Origin: Brucella intermedia LMG 3301
GTDB taxonomy: Bacteria; Pseudomonadota; Alphaproteobacteria; Rhizobiales; Rhizobiaceae
Reading direction: 5' to 3'
Assembly: GCF_000182645.1 (NCBI RefSeq)
Contig: NZ_ACQA01000001.1
Span: 1,054,001-1,118,000 of the forward strand
DNA length: 64,000 nucleotides
The notes below the pieces were generated by a model. The model was not told the origin of the DNA. It searched no databases and saw only the letters and a program-made list of their open reading frames with translations. Below, in pieces: positions 1 through 9,900 of the stretch. The position numbers and the translations under genes were made by a program. The number at the start of each line of letters is the position of its first letter. Position 1 is the stretch's first letter.

Positions 1-153
1 TAAATTGGTAAAAACACGTAAACCATCTTGCCTTTGACTCATTTGCTGGTCACTAAGCCAGTGATTGCCTCATGGCATAATTGGGTTAAAGGGTTGGCTG
101 TTCGTGCTTTGACCCTTATCATGTGAATAATCTGAAGGCAGGATTCCGCATTT

Positions 154-2613
154 ATGGTAAGGCTTATCGGATATTTCTTCGGGATCGGAACGGTGCTGAT
201 GCTCCTCGTGGCAGGTGGCGTCGCCCTTTACGTCGGAAGTCTCACGAAGGATCTGCCAGATTACGAGGTGCTCGCAAAATACGAGCCGCCTGTAATGACG
301 CGCGTTCATGCCTCGGATGGTAGCCTCATGGCGGAGTTTGCCCGTGAGCGCCGTCTTTATATTCCCATTCAGGCGGTGCCGAACCGCGTGAAGGCCGCTT
401 TCGTTTCGGCTGAAGACAAGACCTTCTATGAGCATCATGGTCTTGATTTCGCCGGCCTTGCCCGCGCCATGTTGACGAACGTCAAGAATATGGGGTCCGG
501 TCGCCGTCCGGTAGGCGCGTCCACCATCACGCAGCAGGTTGCAAAGAACTTCCTCCTGACGTCCAAGCAGACCTATGATCGCAAGATCAAGGAAGCCATC
601 CTCGCGATGCGCATCGAGCAGGCCTATTCCAAGGACCGTATTCTCGAGCTTTACCTCAACGAAATCTTCTTCGGCCTTGGTTCCTACGGTATTGCCAGCG
701 CGGCTCTGACTTATTTCGACAAATCGGTCGGCGAACTTTCCATCGCCGAAAGCGCATATCTTGCCGCCTTGCCGAAGGGCCCGAACAATTATCACCCCTT
801 CCGCCAGCCAGAGCGCGCTATCGAGCGCCGCAACTGGGTCATCGACCGGATGAGTGAAAACGGCTACATCACCGCGGAAGAAGCGACCGAAGCCAAGAAG
901 CAGCCGCTGGGCGTGAAGGAGCGTTCGGACGCCCATTACGTGTTTGCCTCGGAATATTTCACCGAAGAAGTTCGCCGCCAGATCATCCAGAAATATGGTG
1001 TCGATGCGCTTTATGAAGGCGGTCTTTCCGTTCGCACCACGCTGAACCCGACGCTGCAGGTCGAGGCGCGCAAGTCCTTGCAGGCTGCGCTGCTGCGCTA
1101 TGACGAGGCTCGCGGCTGGCGTGGCCCCATGAAGAATGTCGAACTTGGCAACGACTGGGGTACGGCATTCGGCGACATGCAGTCCTATACGGATGTGCCC
1201 GAGTGGCAGCTTGCGATCGTGCTCAATGTTTCCGCCGCTGGCGCAGATATCGGTCTGCAGCCGCCGCTTGAGGCATCGGGCTCGCGCAGCAAGGAACGCA
1301 AGCGCGCATTCATCGCGGCCGATGACATGAAGTGGGCGATGCGCATCGTGAATATCGGTGGCAAGCGCACCAGCGCCAAATCACCGGAAGGCGTGCTGAA
1401 AACGGGCGACATTATCTATGTCTCCAAGACCGGCGAATCTCGTTTCCGTCTCCAGCAGCCGCCGAAGCTCGAAGGTGCGCTCGTTGCCATGGACCCGCAC
1501 ACAGGCCGTGTTCTGGCCATGGTCGGCGGCTTTTCCTACGCGGAATCGGAGTTCAACCGCGCAACGCAGGCCTATCGCCAGCCCGGTTCGTCGTTCAAGC
1601 CGTTCGTCTATGCTGCGGCCCTCGATAATGGCTATACGCCTGCTTCCGTGGTTCTGGACGGCCCGCTGGAAGTCAATCAGGGCGGTACGCTGGGCGTCTG
1701 GGCACCGAAGAACTATTCGGGCAAGTTCTCGGGCCCGTCCACGCTGCGCTACGGTATCGAACAGTCACGTAACGTCATGACCGTGCGTCTCGCGCAGGAC
1801 ATGGGCATGAAGCTCGTCGCTGAATATGCGGAACGCTTTGGCATCTACGACAAGATGCTGCCCGTTCTCTCCATGGCGCTTGGTGCCGGTGAAACGACCG
1901 TTCTGCGCATGGTGACGGCCTATTCCATCATGGCGAATGGCGGCCAGAGCATAACGCCGTCAATGATCGACCGTATTCAGGATCGTTACGGCAAGACCGT
2001 GTTCAAGCACGATGCGCGCCAGTGCGAAGGCTGCAATGCACAGGACTGGGCCAATCAGGACGAGCCGACGCTGATCGATAACCGGGATCAGGTACTCGAT
2101 CCCATGACGGCTTATCAGATCACCTCGATGATGGAAGGCGTCGTTCAGCGCGGCACGGCTCAGATTTTGAAGAGCCTCGACCGCCCGATGGCTGGCAAGA
2201 CCGGTACGACCAACGATGAGAAGGACGCTTGGTTCGTTGGTTTCACGCCCGATCTCGTAGTCGGCGTGTTCATGGGCTATGATACGCCCACACCGCTTGG
2301 CCGTGGCAATACGGGCGGCGGTCTCGCAGCGCCTGTGTTCAAGTCCTTCATGGAGCAGGCTCTGGCCGGAACGCCGAAAGTGGATTTCCGCGTGCCTGAG
2401 GGCATGACGGTCATCGCTATCAACCGCAAGACCGGTATGCGTGCCAATCAGGGCGATCCGAATGTGATTATGGAAGCTTTCAAGCCGGGTACGGGACCAT
2501 CAGACAGCTATTCTGTCATCGGCATGGATTCCTTCCGCGAAGGTTCTCCGGTTGCGCCGCAGTCGCCGCAGGCAACCCGCGCTATCAACTCAGGATCAGG
2601 CGGACTTTACTGA
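154..2613 (+). CDS. mrcA: Penicillin-binding protein 1A, bifunctional peptidoglycan synthase
   Basis: Class A PBP that polymerises and cross-links peptidoglycan in the periplasm. An N-terminal membrane anchor (about residues 5-28) is followed by a GT51 glycosyltransferase domain with the EDKTFYEHHG and GASTITQQ motifs, then an OB-like insert and the transpeptidase domain. The acyl-serine box is S479-S-F-K482, the SxN box is S538-R-N540 and the KTG box is K682-T-G684, so both activities look intact. Length 819 aa is normal for rhizobial PBP1A. The start is fixed by in-frame stops at 124 and 133, with an AGGA-like ribosome site just upstream. A GC-rich stem-loop (2645-2674) follows the gene. 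Confidence 0.96.
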   Translation: MVRLIGYFFGIGTVLMLLVAGGVALYVGSLTKDLPDYEVLAKYEPPVMTRVHASDGSLMAEFARERRLYIPIQAVPNRVKAAFVSAEDKTFYEHHGLDFAGLARAMLTNVKNMGSGRRPVGASTITQQVAKNFLLTSKQTYDRKIKEAILAMRIEQAYSKDRILELYLNEIFFGLGSYGIASAALTYFDKSVGELSIAESAYLAALPKGPNNYHPFRQPERAIERRNWVIDRMSENGYITAEEATEAKKQPLGVKERSDAHYVFASEYFTEEVRRQIIQKYGVDALYEGGLSVRTTLNPTLQVEARKSLQAALLRYDEARGWRGPMKNVELGNDWGTAFGDMQSYTDVPEWQLAIVLNVSAAGADIGLQPPLEASGSRSKERKRAFIAADDMKWAMRIVNIGGKRTSAKSPEGVLKTGDIIYVSKTGESRFRLQQPPKLEGALVAMDPHTGRVLAMVGGFSYAESEFNRATQAYRQPGSSFKPFVYAAALDNGYTPASVVLDGPLEVNQGGTLGVWAPKNYSGKFSGPSTLRYGIEQSRNVMTVRLAQDMGMKLVAEYAERFGIYDKMLPVLSMALGAGETTVLRMVTAYSIMANGGQSITPSMIDRIQDRYGKTVFKHDARQCEGCNAQDWANQDEPTLIDNRDQVLDPMTAYQITSMMEGVVQRGTAQILKSLDRPMAGKTGTTNDEKDAWFVGFTPDLVVGVFMGYDTPTPLGRGNTGGGLAAPVFKSFMEQALAGTPKVDFRVPEGMTVIAINRKTGMRANQGDPNVIMEAFKPGTGPSDSYSVIGMDSFREGSPVAPQSPQATRAINSGSGGLY

Positions 2614-2644
2614 CCGGGAAAAACGGGGCTTTACCCTTTACACT

Positions 2645-2674
2645 GCGCCGCGTGCTCACTATGGTCCGCGGCGC
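2645..2674 (+). terminator. Stem-loop after mrcA
   Basis: Eight-base perfect inverted repeat (gcgccgcg / cgcggcgc) with a 14-nt loop between mrcA and prfB. There is no T run, so it is at best a weak or factor-dependent terminator. Confidence 0.35.
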
Positions 2675-2768
2675 CTGGACTGTCTGTCCATGCCCGAAAG
2701 TCTGGGCCTCTTAACGACCGGCTCAGCTTCTCAATTGAATAGAATGATATTGAAGGAACGATTTGCCC

Positions 2769-3897
2769 ATGCGCGCGGAAATCGAGACGCTGGTTGACGA
2801 AATCCAGCAGGCCATAAGCCTGCTGAGGAGGCATCTTTGACTGGGATCAGGCGATAAAACGTCTCGGCTATCTCAACCAGAAAGCTGAAGATCCCACACT
2901 CTGGAATGATGCCCAGGAGGCCCAGAAGCTGATGCGCGAGCGCCAGCAGCTGGAAGACAGCATCAATGGCATCAATCATCTGACCCAGACGCTGAACGAC
3001 AGCATCGAACTGATCGCCATGGGCGAGGAAGAAAATGACAAGTCGATCATTCAGGATGCGGAAAACACCATCCGCGAACTGAAGGAAGAGATCGACCGTC
3101 GCCAGATCGATATGCTCCTGTCGGGCGAAGCCGATGCGAACGACACCTATGTCGAAGTGCACGCCGGTGCCGGTGGCACCGAAAGCCAGGACTGGGCGTC
3201 GATGCTGCTGCGCATGTATACGCGCTGGGCGGAACGCAATGGCCGCAAGGTCGAAGTGATGGAAGTGCACGAAGGCGAAGAAGCGGGCATCAAGTCCGCG
3301 ACCATTCTCGTCAAGGGGCACAACTCATATGGCATGATGAAGACCGAATCGGGCGTCCATCGTCTGGTCCGTATTTCGCCTTATGACTCCAACGCCCGTC
3401 GCCATACGTCTTTCGCCAGCATCTGGGTATATCCTGTCATCGATGACAATATCGACGTGCAGGTCACGGAAGCAGATGTTCGCATCGATACCTACCGCGC
3501 TTCGGGTGCTGGCGGCCAGCACGTCAATACGACCGACTCGGCAGTGCGTATCACGCATATTGCGACCGGGATCGTGGTGCAGTGCCAGGCGGAACGCTCT
3601 CAGCACAAGAACCGCGAAAAGGCATGGTCGATGCTGCGCGCTCGCCTTTATGAAGAGGAACTGAAAAAGCGCGAAGCGGCGACGGATGCTGCGAATGCCA
3701 CCAAGACCGATATCGGTTGGGGACACCAGATTCGCTCCTACGTCCTGCAGCCCTATCAGCTGGTCAAGGACCTGCGCACCGGTGTGGAAAGCACCAACCC
3801 GCAGGAAGTGCTGGATGGTTCCGTCACGCCGTTCATGGAAGCGGCGCTCGCGCACCGTATTCAGGGCGGCGGTGAACTGATCGACGATATCGATTGA
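2769..3897 (+). CDS. prfB: Peptide chain release factor 2, with programmed +1 frameshift
   Basis: RF2 releases nascent chains at UGA and UAA. Translation starts at ATG 2769 and runs 23 codons to an in-frame TGA at 2838-2840. The context is AGGAGG CAT CTT TGA C, which matches the classical RF2 autoregulatory site (an internal Shine-Dalgarno followed by CTT TGA C). After a +1 slip on CTT the reading continues GAC TGG GAT to the stop at 3895-3897, giving about 375 aa. The peptidyl-transfer motif GGQ is at residues 248-250. The stop-recognition tripeptide reads SPY where E. coli has SPF. Scanners that ignore recoding will start the gene too late, at about 2932. Confidence 0.96.
2827..2841 (+). 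promoter_or_regulatory. RF2 programmed +1 frameshift site
   Basis: AGGAGGCATCTTTGAC: a Shine-Dalgarno-like hexamer, CTT slip codon, TGA stop and following C. When RF2 is scarce the ribosome slips forward and makes RF2; when it is abundant the chain ends at the TGA. Confidence 0.93.
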
Positions 3898-3926
3898 TTG
3901 CTCACTATCTGCACGGCATAGAAAAC

Positions 3927-3952
3927 AAAACCCGGCTTCGGCCGGGTTTTTC
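3927..3952. terminator. Bidirectional terminator between prfB and the M23 peptidase gene
   Basis: Perfect hairpin aaacccggc-ttcg-gccgggttt with A and T runs on its two sides, placed between convergent genes. Confidence 0.85.
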
Positions 3953-3963
3953 GTTGCAGAAAC

Positions 3964-5316
3964 TCAGAGTAACGGCTCGATCTGTTTTCCGACCTTGAGA
4001 AAATTGACCGGATTGATTGCACGTCCGTTTTCACGGACTTCATAATGCAGGTGGCTGCCGGTCGAACGTCCGGAGCTTCCCGCTTCGCCGACAACAACTC
4101 CGGCGGCAACCTGCTGCCCGTCGCGTACAAGGACCCGGCTTAGATGCGCAAAACGGGTCGAGAAGCCGTTACCATGATCGATCTCGACCATATTGCCATA
4201 CCCGCCGAAGCGGCCCGCCTTCACGACCTTGCCCGCTGCGGTGGACTTTACGGTCTGGCCGTAGGCTGCGCGAAAATCGATGCCGGAATGAAAAGCAGCC
4301 GTACCGAGAAACGGATCACGGCGCACGCCGAACAGGCTGGTTAGGGGGTTCCCTGGAGCCGGATTGGCAAGGGGAAGGGCGCTCACACGCTTGCGGACCT
4401 GATCGAGCCGGTCAAGCGCGCTATCGAGATTACGCAACTGCATGTCGAAATCATTAACCACTGTGCCGGGCGACGAAACCGGGATAAGCGGTCCGCCCAT
4501 CGCCACAGATGCGTTGCCGGGCGTTTCGATACGCAGTCCGGCGGCGTTCAAAGTGTCGAGAATGCTGTCTGCTTTTTCATAGGCGGCATCGGCCAGCACT
4601 CGCACCTTGCCATTCTGCTCGCTTTCGATGCGATGAAGGTTATGGGTGATGGTGGCAAGTATCTTGTCGGAAGTTTCAAGCGTTGATTCACCCGAAATCC
4701 CGCCAGAAAGGCGCAATCCTGCCGAACCGGCATCCGCACGGCGATCAGGCTTTCCAGCCGGCAATTTTCCGGGCACAGGACCGGTGATGATTGGATCGAT
4801 GCCGGGGAAATCGCGTCCGGCAAGGGCTTCATTGGGGATATACTGGCTGTGCTGCTCAATATCCGGCGCCGTTTCCGCAGGCATTTCCGGCATTGGCTGC
4901 AATTGCGAAGCCCGTTCCAGCAGTGGCGCAAGTTTGCCGTCACGTGCGCTCAATGTCTGCTGACGCTGCATCAGTTCAGCAACCTTGTTCTCCATCACCT
5001 GCTGATCCAGCATCTGTCGGCTGGTGATACGGTCAACTTCGGTGCGAAGCGCTGAAATGCGGTCTTCATAAAGCTGCTGGTTGCGGGCATGGCGCGCGAT
5101 GCCGGCACTCATGAGATCATCGCGAAGCACCAGGTAAGCCGTCGCGCCAAGGTACCCTGCTGAGAGAGCGAGAAAAACCGCGCCGCCAAGAACTGTCATC
5201 CAGGGGCGCAACGTGAAATGGCTGATCTTTTCGCCGCGCGCAATGATCAGGACAGGCGGTTCCTTGCGCTCTCCGAACACCTTTTTCGTGGATGTTTTCG
5301 CCTGATTCCCAGTCAT
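3964..5316 (-). CDS. M23 (LytM-type) metallopeptidase family envelope protein
   Basis: Membrane-anchored periplasmic protein of the M23 endopeptidase family, which cleaves peptidoglycan cross-links or activates amidases. A cytoplasmic N-terminus is followed by one membrane segment (about residues 40-62), a coiled-coil stretch (about 80-135), a proline-rich linker and a C-terminal LytM domain. The zinc-binding motifs are present: HSGID near residue 340 and HLHYE near the end. The catalytic set therefore looks complete, unlike degenerate EnvC/NlpD types. The gene is convergent with prfB and monocistronic. The physiological substrate cannot be read from sequence. Confidence 0.88.
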   Translation of the reverse strand: MTGNQAKTSTKKVFGERKEPPVLIIARGEKISHFTLRPWMTVLGGAVFLALSAGYLGATAYLVLRDDLMSAGIARHARNQQLYEDRISALRTEVDRITSRQMLDQQVMENKVAELMQRQQTLSARDGKLAPLLERASQLQPMPEMPAETAPDIEQHSQYIPNEALAGRDFPGIDPIITGPVPGKLPAGKPDRRADAGSAGLRLSGGISGESTLETSDKILATITHNLHRIESEQNGKVRVLADAAYEKADSILDTLNAAGLRIETPGNASVAMGGPLIPVSSPGTVVNDFDMQLRNLDSALDRLDQVRKRVSALPLANPAPGNPLTSLFGVRRDPFLGTAAFHSGIDFRAAYGQTVKSTAAGKVVKAGRFGGYGNMVEIDHGNGFSTRFAHLSRVLVRDGQQVAAGVVVGEAGSSGRSTGSHLHYEVRENGRAINPVNFLKVGKQIEPLL

Positions 5317-5448
5317 GCCAACCGCATGCCCCTTCTCGATTCCCTTACCTGATTACAACTTATTAGGGTTAACAGACCTTTACATTCGGAGCTTGCGCGG
5401 ACCGTGCGACGAGGTTTGTTTTTACCGAAGGGACTGGCGGGATAAGGG

Positions 5449-6276
5449 CTAGATGGATACCGGGGACAGCGAACGATAAAAGGACGGGGTCAAGCCCGCT
5501 TCGGCACGTGCCAGTTCGTTGAAGGGCGGCTTCAAGTCGGCGCGGAAGTTTGCACGCACCAGCTCCTGAAATCTCGCGACCGGGTCGATTCTGTTCCGGG
5601 CACAGAAAAAACGAAACCATTTGGCGCCGACGGCGACATGCGTTTTCTCGTCATTGTAGATGACGTCCAGAATTGCAGCGGTCTCATGATCGCCAGTCTC
5701 GATCATTTTCTCCAGCAAGGATGGGGTCACATCGAGCCCACGAGCCTCGAGAATAAGCGGTACAACAGCGAGACGGGCTTCGAGATCGTTGCGGGTCTGG
5801 TGGGCGGATTGCCAGAGCCCATCATGGGCGGGCATGTCACCGTAATCCGCACCCAACGACTTGAGGCGATCGCGCAGCAGTGTGAAATGCCGGGCTTCAT
5901 CATCGGCGACTTTCATCCAGCCGTCGAAGAAACTGCGTGGTATCGGTTTGGCGGCGAAACGGGCAACAATGTCCAGCGCAAGATCGATGGCGTTCAACTC
6001 GATATGGGCGAGGGCGTGCATCAAGGCGATGCGCCCGTGTTCCGTGTTGAGCGATCGCTTCTTCAGCATCCGCGGAGGTACGAGTTCCGGCTTTTCAGGC
6101 CGTCCGGGACGCTCGGGCAAGGGCGGATCGAGCGGACTGCGAACCGACAGTGTGCGGCCAAACCAACGGGCGGCAGTTTCTCGTGTCAGCCGGACCTTTT
6201 CGTCAAGATCGCTGGCGGATATGGCGCGGATGGCATTGCCGCGCAGCGTCTGTTCGTGAGATGGCTTTTTTGTCAT
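5449..6276 (-). CDS. DUF455 family ferritin-like protein
   Basis: 275 aa, mostly helical. It carries ferritin-like metal-ligand candidates: the HGRIALMHALAHIE stretch, ADDEARHF and NDEKTHVAVG, i.e. paired E/H residues on four helices as in di-iron ferritin-like proteins. The family (DUF455) is widespread in proteobacteria but its reaction is not settled. It lies 3 nt downstream of the bcp-like peroxiredoxin on the same strand, so the two are probably co-transcribed; a shared oxidative or iron-related role is only inference. Confidence 0.8.
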   Translation of the reverse strand: MTKKPSHEQTLRGNAIRAISASDLDEKVRLTRETAARWFGRTLSVRSPLDPPLPERPGRPEKPELVPPRMLKKRSLNTEHGRIALMHALAHIELNAIDLALDIVARFAAKPIPRSFFDGWMKVADDEARHFTLLRDRLKSLGADYGDMPAHDGLWQSAHQTRNDLEARLAVVPLILEARGLDVTPSLLEKMIETGDHETAAILDVIYNDEKTHVAVGAKWFRFFCARNRIDPVARFQELVRANFRADLKPPFNELARAEAGLTPSFYRSLSPVSI

Positions 6277-6279
6277 CGT

Positions 6280-6744
6280 TCAAAGCGCGCGTGCAGCCTC
6301 GAGAACCGCATCGGCATGACCATCTACTTTCACCTTGTTCCAGACCTGAGCGATTTTTCCTTGCGCATCGATCAGGAACGTTGTGCGTTCAACGCCCATA
6401 TATTTGCGGCCGTACATGTTTTTTTCCACCCATACGCCATAGGCTTCAAGCGCTACCCGGTCTTCATCCGCAGCAAGATCCACGGTCAGGTCGTGCTTCT
6501 TGCGAAATTTCGCGTGTTTCGTCGCGCTGTCGGGAGAAAGGCCGATGACGCGAGCCCCAATCTTGTCGAATTCCGGCTTCAGTTGGGAGAAGGCAATCGC
6601 TTCCTTGGTGCAGCCGGAAGTGTCGTCTTTCGGATAAAAGTAGATGACCACCGGCTTGCCTCTTAGGGACGACAGGGAGATTTCGCCATTATCCGAAGGC
6701 AGAGTGAAATCGGGTGCCGGATCGCCAACTTGGGGATGAGCCAT
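6280..6744 (-). CDS. bcp: Thiol peroxidase, PrxQ/Bcp family, single cysteine
   Basis: Peroxiredoxin reducing hydrogen peroxide and alkyl hydroperoxides in the cytosol. The peroxidatic motif is SGCTKEA with C45. E. coli Bcp has a resolving cysteine five residues later; here that position is a non-cysteine and no other cysteine exists in the 154-aa chain. It must therefore work as a 1-Cys enzyme with an external thiol. It is first in a probable two-gene unit with the DUF455 gene. Confidence 0.9.
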   Translation of the reverse strand: MAHPQVGDPAPDFTLPSDNGEISLSSLRGKPVVIYFYPKDDTSGCTKEAIAFSQLKPEFDKIGARVIGLSPDSATKHAKFRKKHDLTVDLAADEDRVALEAYGVWVEKNMYGRKYMGVERTTFLIDAQGKIAQVWNKVKVDGHADAVLEAARAL

Positions 6745-6984
6745 ATCTGCGCCTTTCTTTTATGGATTAGGATGGAAACCACCTGTTACAGTCTGAGCTA
6801 TCGCATTCAGGCAAGGCTTGTGCAACCATTCGCGGCGTCATCGTGACGGTAGTTGATATGCGCAAGGCTGCCAGTTCATGCATGTCGCGCAGGTAACAAA
6901 CTGCTTTTAAAACAGGTGATTACGATCACTTAATAAAGTAAATTCTAAGGGATCGTTTGGCATGGCACTCTTTTTCTGGCTGGG

Positions 6985-9900
6985 TTGTTGACAGAGAAAC
7001 CGCAGAAGATCCGCTTCAGCAAGCGGGAGATGAAAAGAATCGAGCGTCTCGCCGCTGATGGCGAGGGAGGCTTTTTGCCCGGCCCGACACGTTCGAGCCG
7101 CTCTTTTCTGTCGCGCTGTTCCCATGCAGTTTTATCGGTCTGCATTCTTCTGGTTCTCATCACGGGCGCCGGTTTCGTCATCCTTCGCAGCGGCGTTGAC
7201 AGCAATCTTTTGCGTGACGAAGCGCAGAAAAGCCTGACGCATATTCTCGGAGAAGGCGCATCGGCCTCCATCGGTAGTGCGGCGCTGTCGCTGGATCAGG
7301 ACAGCCATGTTGCGCTCGAGGCTCGGGATGTGTCGATCGCCGATCCAAAGCAGGGTGTTGAAATCAGCGGAATTAAATCGGTGCGTCTCGGATTGGCCCC
7401 GCTGCCGCTTTTGACCGGCAAGGTGCGCGTCGCCCAGCTTGAAGTGGATGGTGTGTCCTTTGAAATGCCGGAAACGGAGGGGCCGGGTTTCTGGAAGTCG
7501 CTGCCTTACGATGAAAACGGCATTCTCGATTTCGACGCGGTTTCAGGCGAGCTTTTTGCTGCCATGCGCCGCAGCCTGGAGCTTTTGCGCGCCCAGGACA
7601 CGCATGTCATCGGCATCTTCAACAGTACCGTCGCTTTCAAGGTTGGCGATGAGCAGCAGGTTCTGGACATCGAGGAGGCCCGCCTGATCGAAGAAGGCGG
7701 GAAGATCGGCATTACCGGCAGCGTCATCTGGAAGGGCAAGAAAATTGCGCTGGATGGCAAGATTGACCAGCATGCAGGCGATAACAGCCTGGCAGGCTTT
7801 GAGCTGAACATCCGCGACATTCCCATTGCACTGGGCTCTCCGCCGGAAGTTGCTCCCCTCATAAACGGCAACCGTGTCAATCCGGCCCATTTCGAACTTG
7901 AGGCATCGGCCCGCTTGTCCCTGATGGGGTCAGCTGCAGATGGCGACAAGCCCGAACGTCTCACGACTGAACTCGCCATTGATGATCTGGATATGCAACT
8001 TGGCAAGGTCGAGGACGTGCGCGGGGGTGTTCGCCTTAATCTTGAGCATGCGGTTGGAAGCCGTAAAATCGAGATCAAGTCATCCCGCCTGCAGCTTGGC
8101 GGTTTGCAGGCACAGTTCAACGGTGCTTTTGGACCGGAGCCGGAAACCGAAAACAATACGGGCGGGCCTGCATATCGCTTTGAGGTTCTGACCACTTCGG
8201 CGACGAGCATGCCGTCGGAATCCACCGATCCGCCGCTATCCTTCGCAACACGGATAGCGGGACGCTACATGGCCGATCAGCAACGCATCCAGTTTGCAAA
8301 TCTCGATGTGCAGACGGAGAACGGTCAGCTCTTTGGTCAGGGAAGCATGGCATTCGGGGCTGGTTCGCCGGAAATGATCTTCTTGCTGCGCATTCCCAAG
8401 ATGCCTGTGCCCGACGCCAAGCATCTCTGGCCTATCGATGTTGCGGACGGCGCCCGAGAATGGGTGCTGAAAAACCTTTTCGGGGGAACGCTCAAGGATA
8501 GCCGCATCGATATTTCGCTTGCGGGCGGCCGTTTCAACGGGCCGGGCCTTCCGCCGCCATTGACGGGCGATGAAATCAAGGCGGATTTCAAGGTCGTCGA
8601 CACACGCTTCGATGTGGTGGGAGAACTGCCCCCCGTGCGGGACGCCGAGGGTGAAATATCGGTCCGTGGGGCCTATACGACGATCAAGCTTTTGAAAGGT
8701 GTGGCCTATACGCCGAACAACCGCAAGGTTGATGTGTCGGACGGTATGCTCATCATTCCCTGGGGGCCGCAACGTCCGGTTATCGCCGAACTGGATCTCG
8801 GTGTCTCCGGCGAAGCGGCGGCCATTGCCGAAATAGCCGGGAACAAGCCCATCGACGTCCTGAAGAGTGTGCCTTTTCAGCCCGGCGATGTGACCGGCGA
8901 TGTGAAATCGCGCGTCAAAGTAAACTTTGCCGTGTCCAAGGACCCACCGCCCGGCACACTTCGCTGGAATGCCGATATTGGCTTTACAGGTCTCGATATT
9001 TCGAAGCCGATAGCGGGCTCGTCCGTCACCGATGCGACGGGCAGCATCAAGGTCGATCAGTCAGCCGCCAATATTACCGCCGATGCGATGCTCGACGGTG
9101 TTCCTGCAAAGATCAATCTGGTCGAGCCGGTCGATCGGTCCGGTCCGGTCAAGCGCGAGCAGAAGGTCCGGCTGGATATTGACGACAAGACCCGGAACGC
9201 GGTCTTTCCGGGGCTGAACTCCATCTTCTCCGGCCCGATGTCGGTTGACCTCGGAATGGAGGACGGCGGGAAGCGCCATGTTTCGGCCGATCTAGGCAAG
9301 ACCCAGATCGACCTTCCCTGGCTCGGATGGCGCAAGGGTGCGGGCATACCCGCGAAAGCCACCTTCGATTTGGTCCAGAGCCCTGACGACAAAAGCAAGA
9401 TGGACATCCATAATCTTGTTTTTTCCGGGGATGCCTTCGGCGCAAAGGGCGATCTATCGATCGCGAGAGGCGACTTCCAGTCCGCGAATTTCAGCGAGAT
9501 ACGCCTGAACAGAAACGATAGCCTGGCGGTCAAGGCGACGAAGAGCGGCAACAGCTATCGTGTCAATGTGCGCGGCTCGCAATTTGATGCGCGCGCCCTG
9601 ATCAAACAGGTCTCGGACCTTGGGGGAAAAAGCGGAAGCGGCAGCAAATCCAGCAACCCACGCGTGGTTGTAAGCGCCCAGATCGACGAGGTCGGGGGCT
9701 TTAACGGCGAAACGCTGCGCAATGTCAATGTTTCCTATGAAAGTGCTGGCAGCAAGGTTTCGGGCGTATCGGTCAACGCTGTTACATCATCCGGTGAATC
9801 ATTCGTGGCGACGAACAACGATCAGGGCGATGCGCGCTCCATTTCGCTTCAGTCGAACGATGCTGGCGCGGTTCTTCGCTTTTTCGACTTCTATGACAAG

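Noticed and set aside
70..936. 288-codon open frame antisense to mrcA
   Set aside because: Lies opposite the PBP1A glycosyltransferase domain; no family features.
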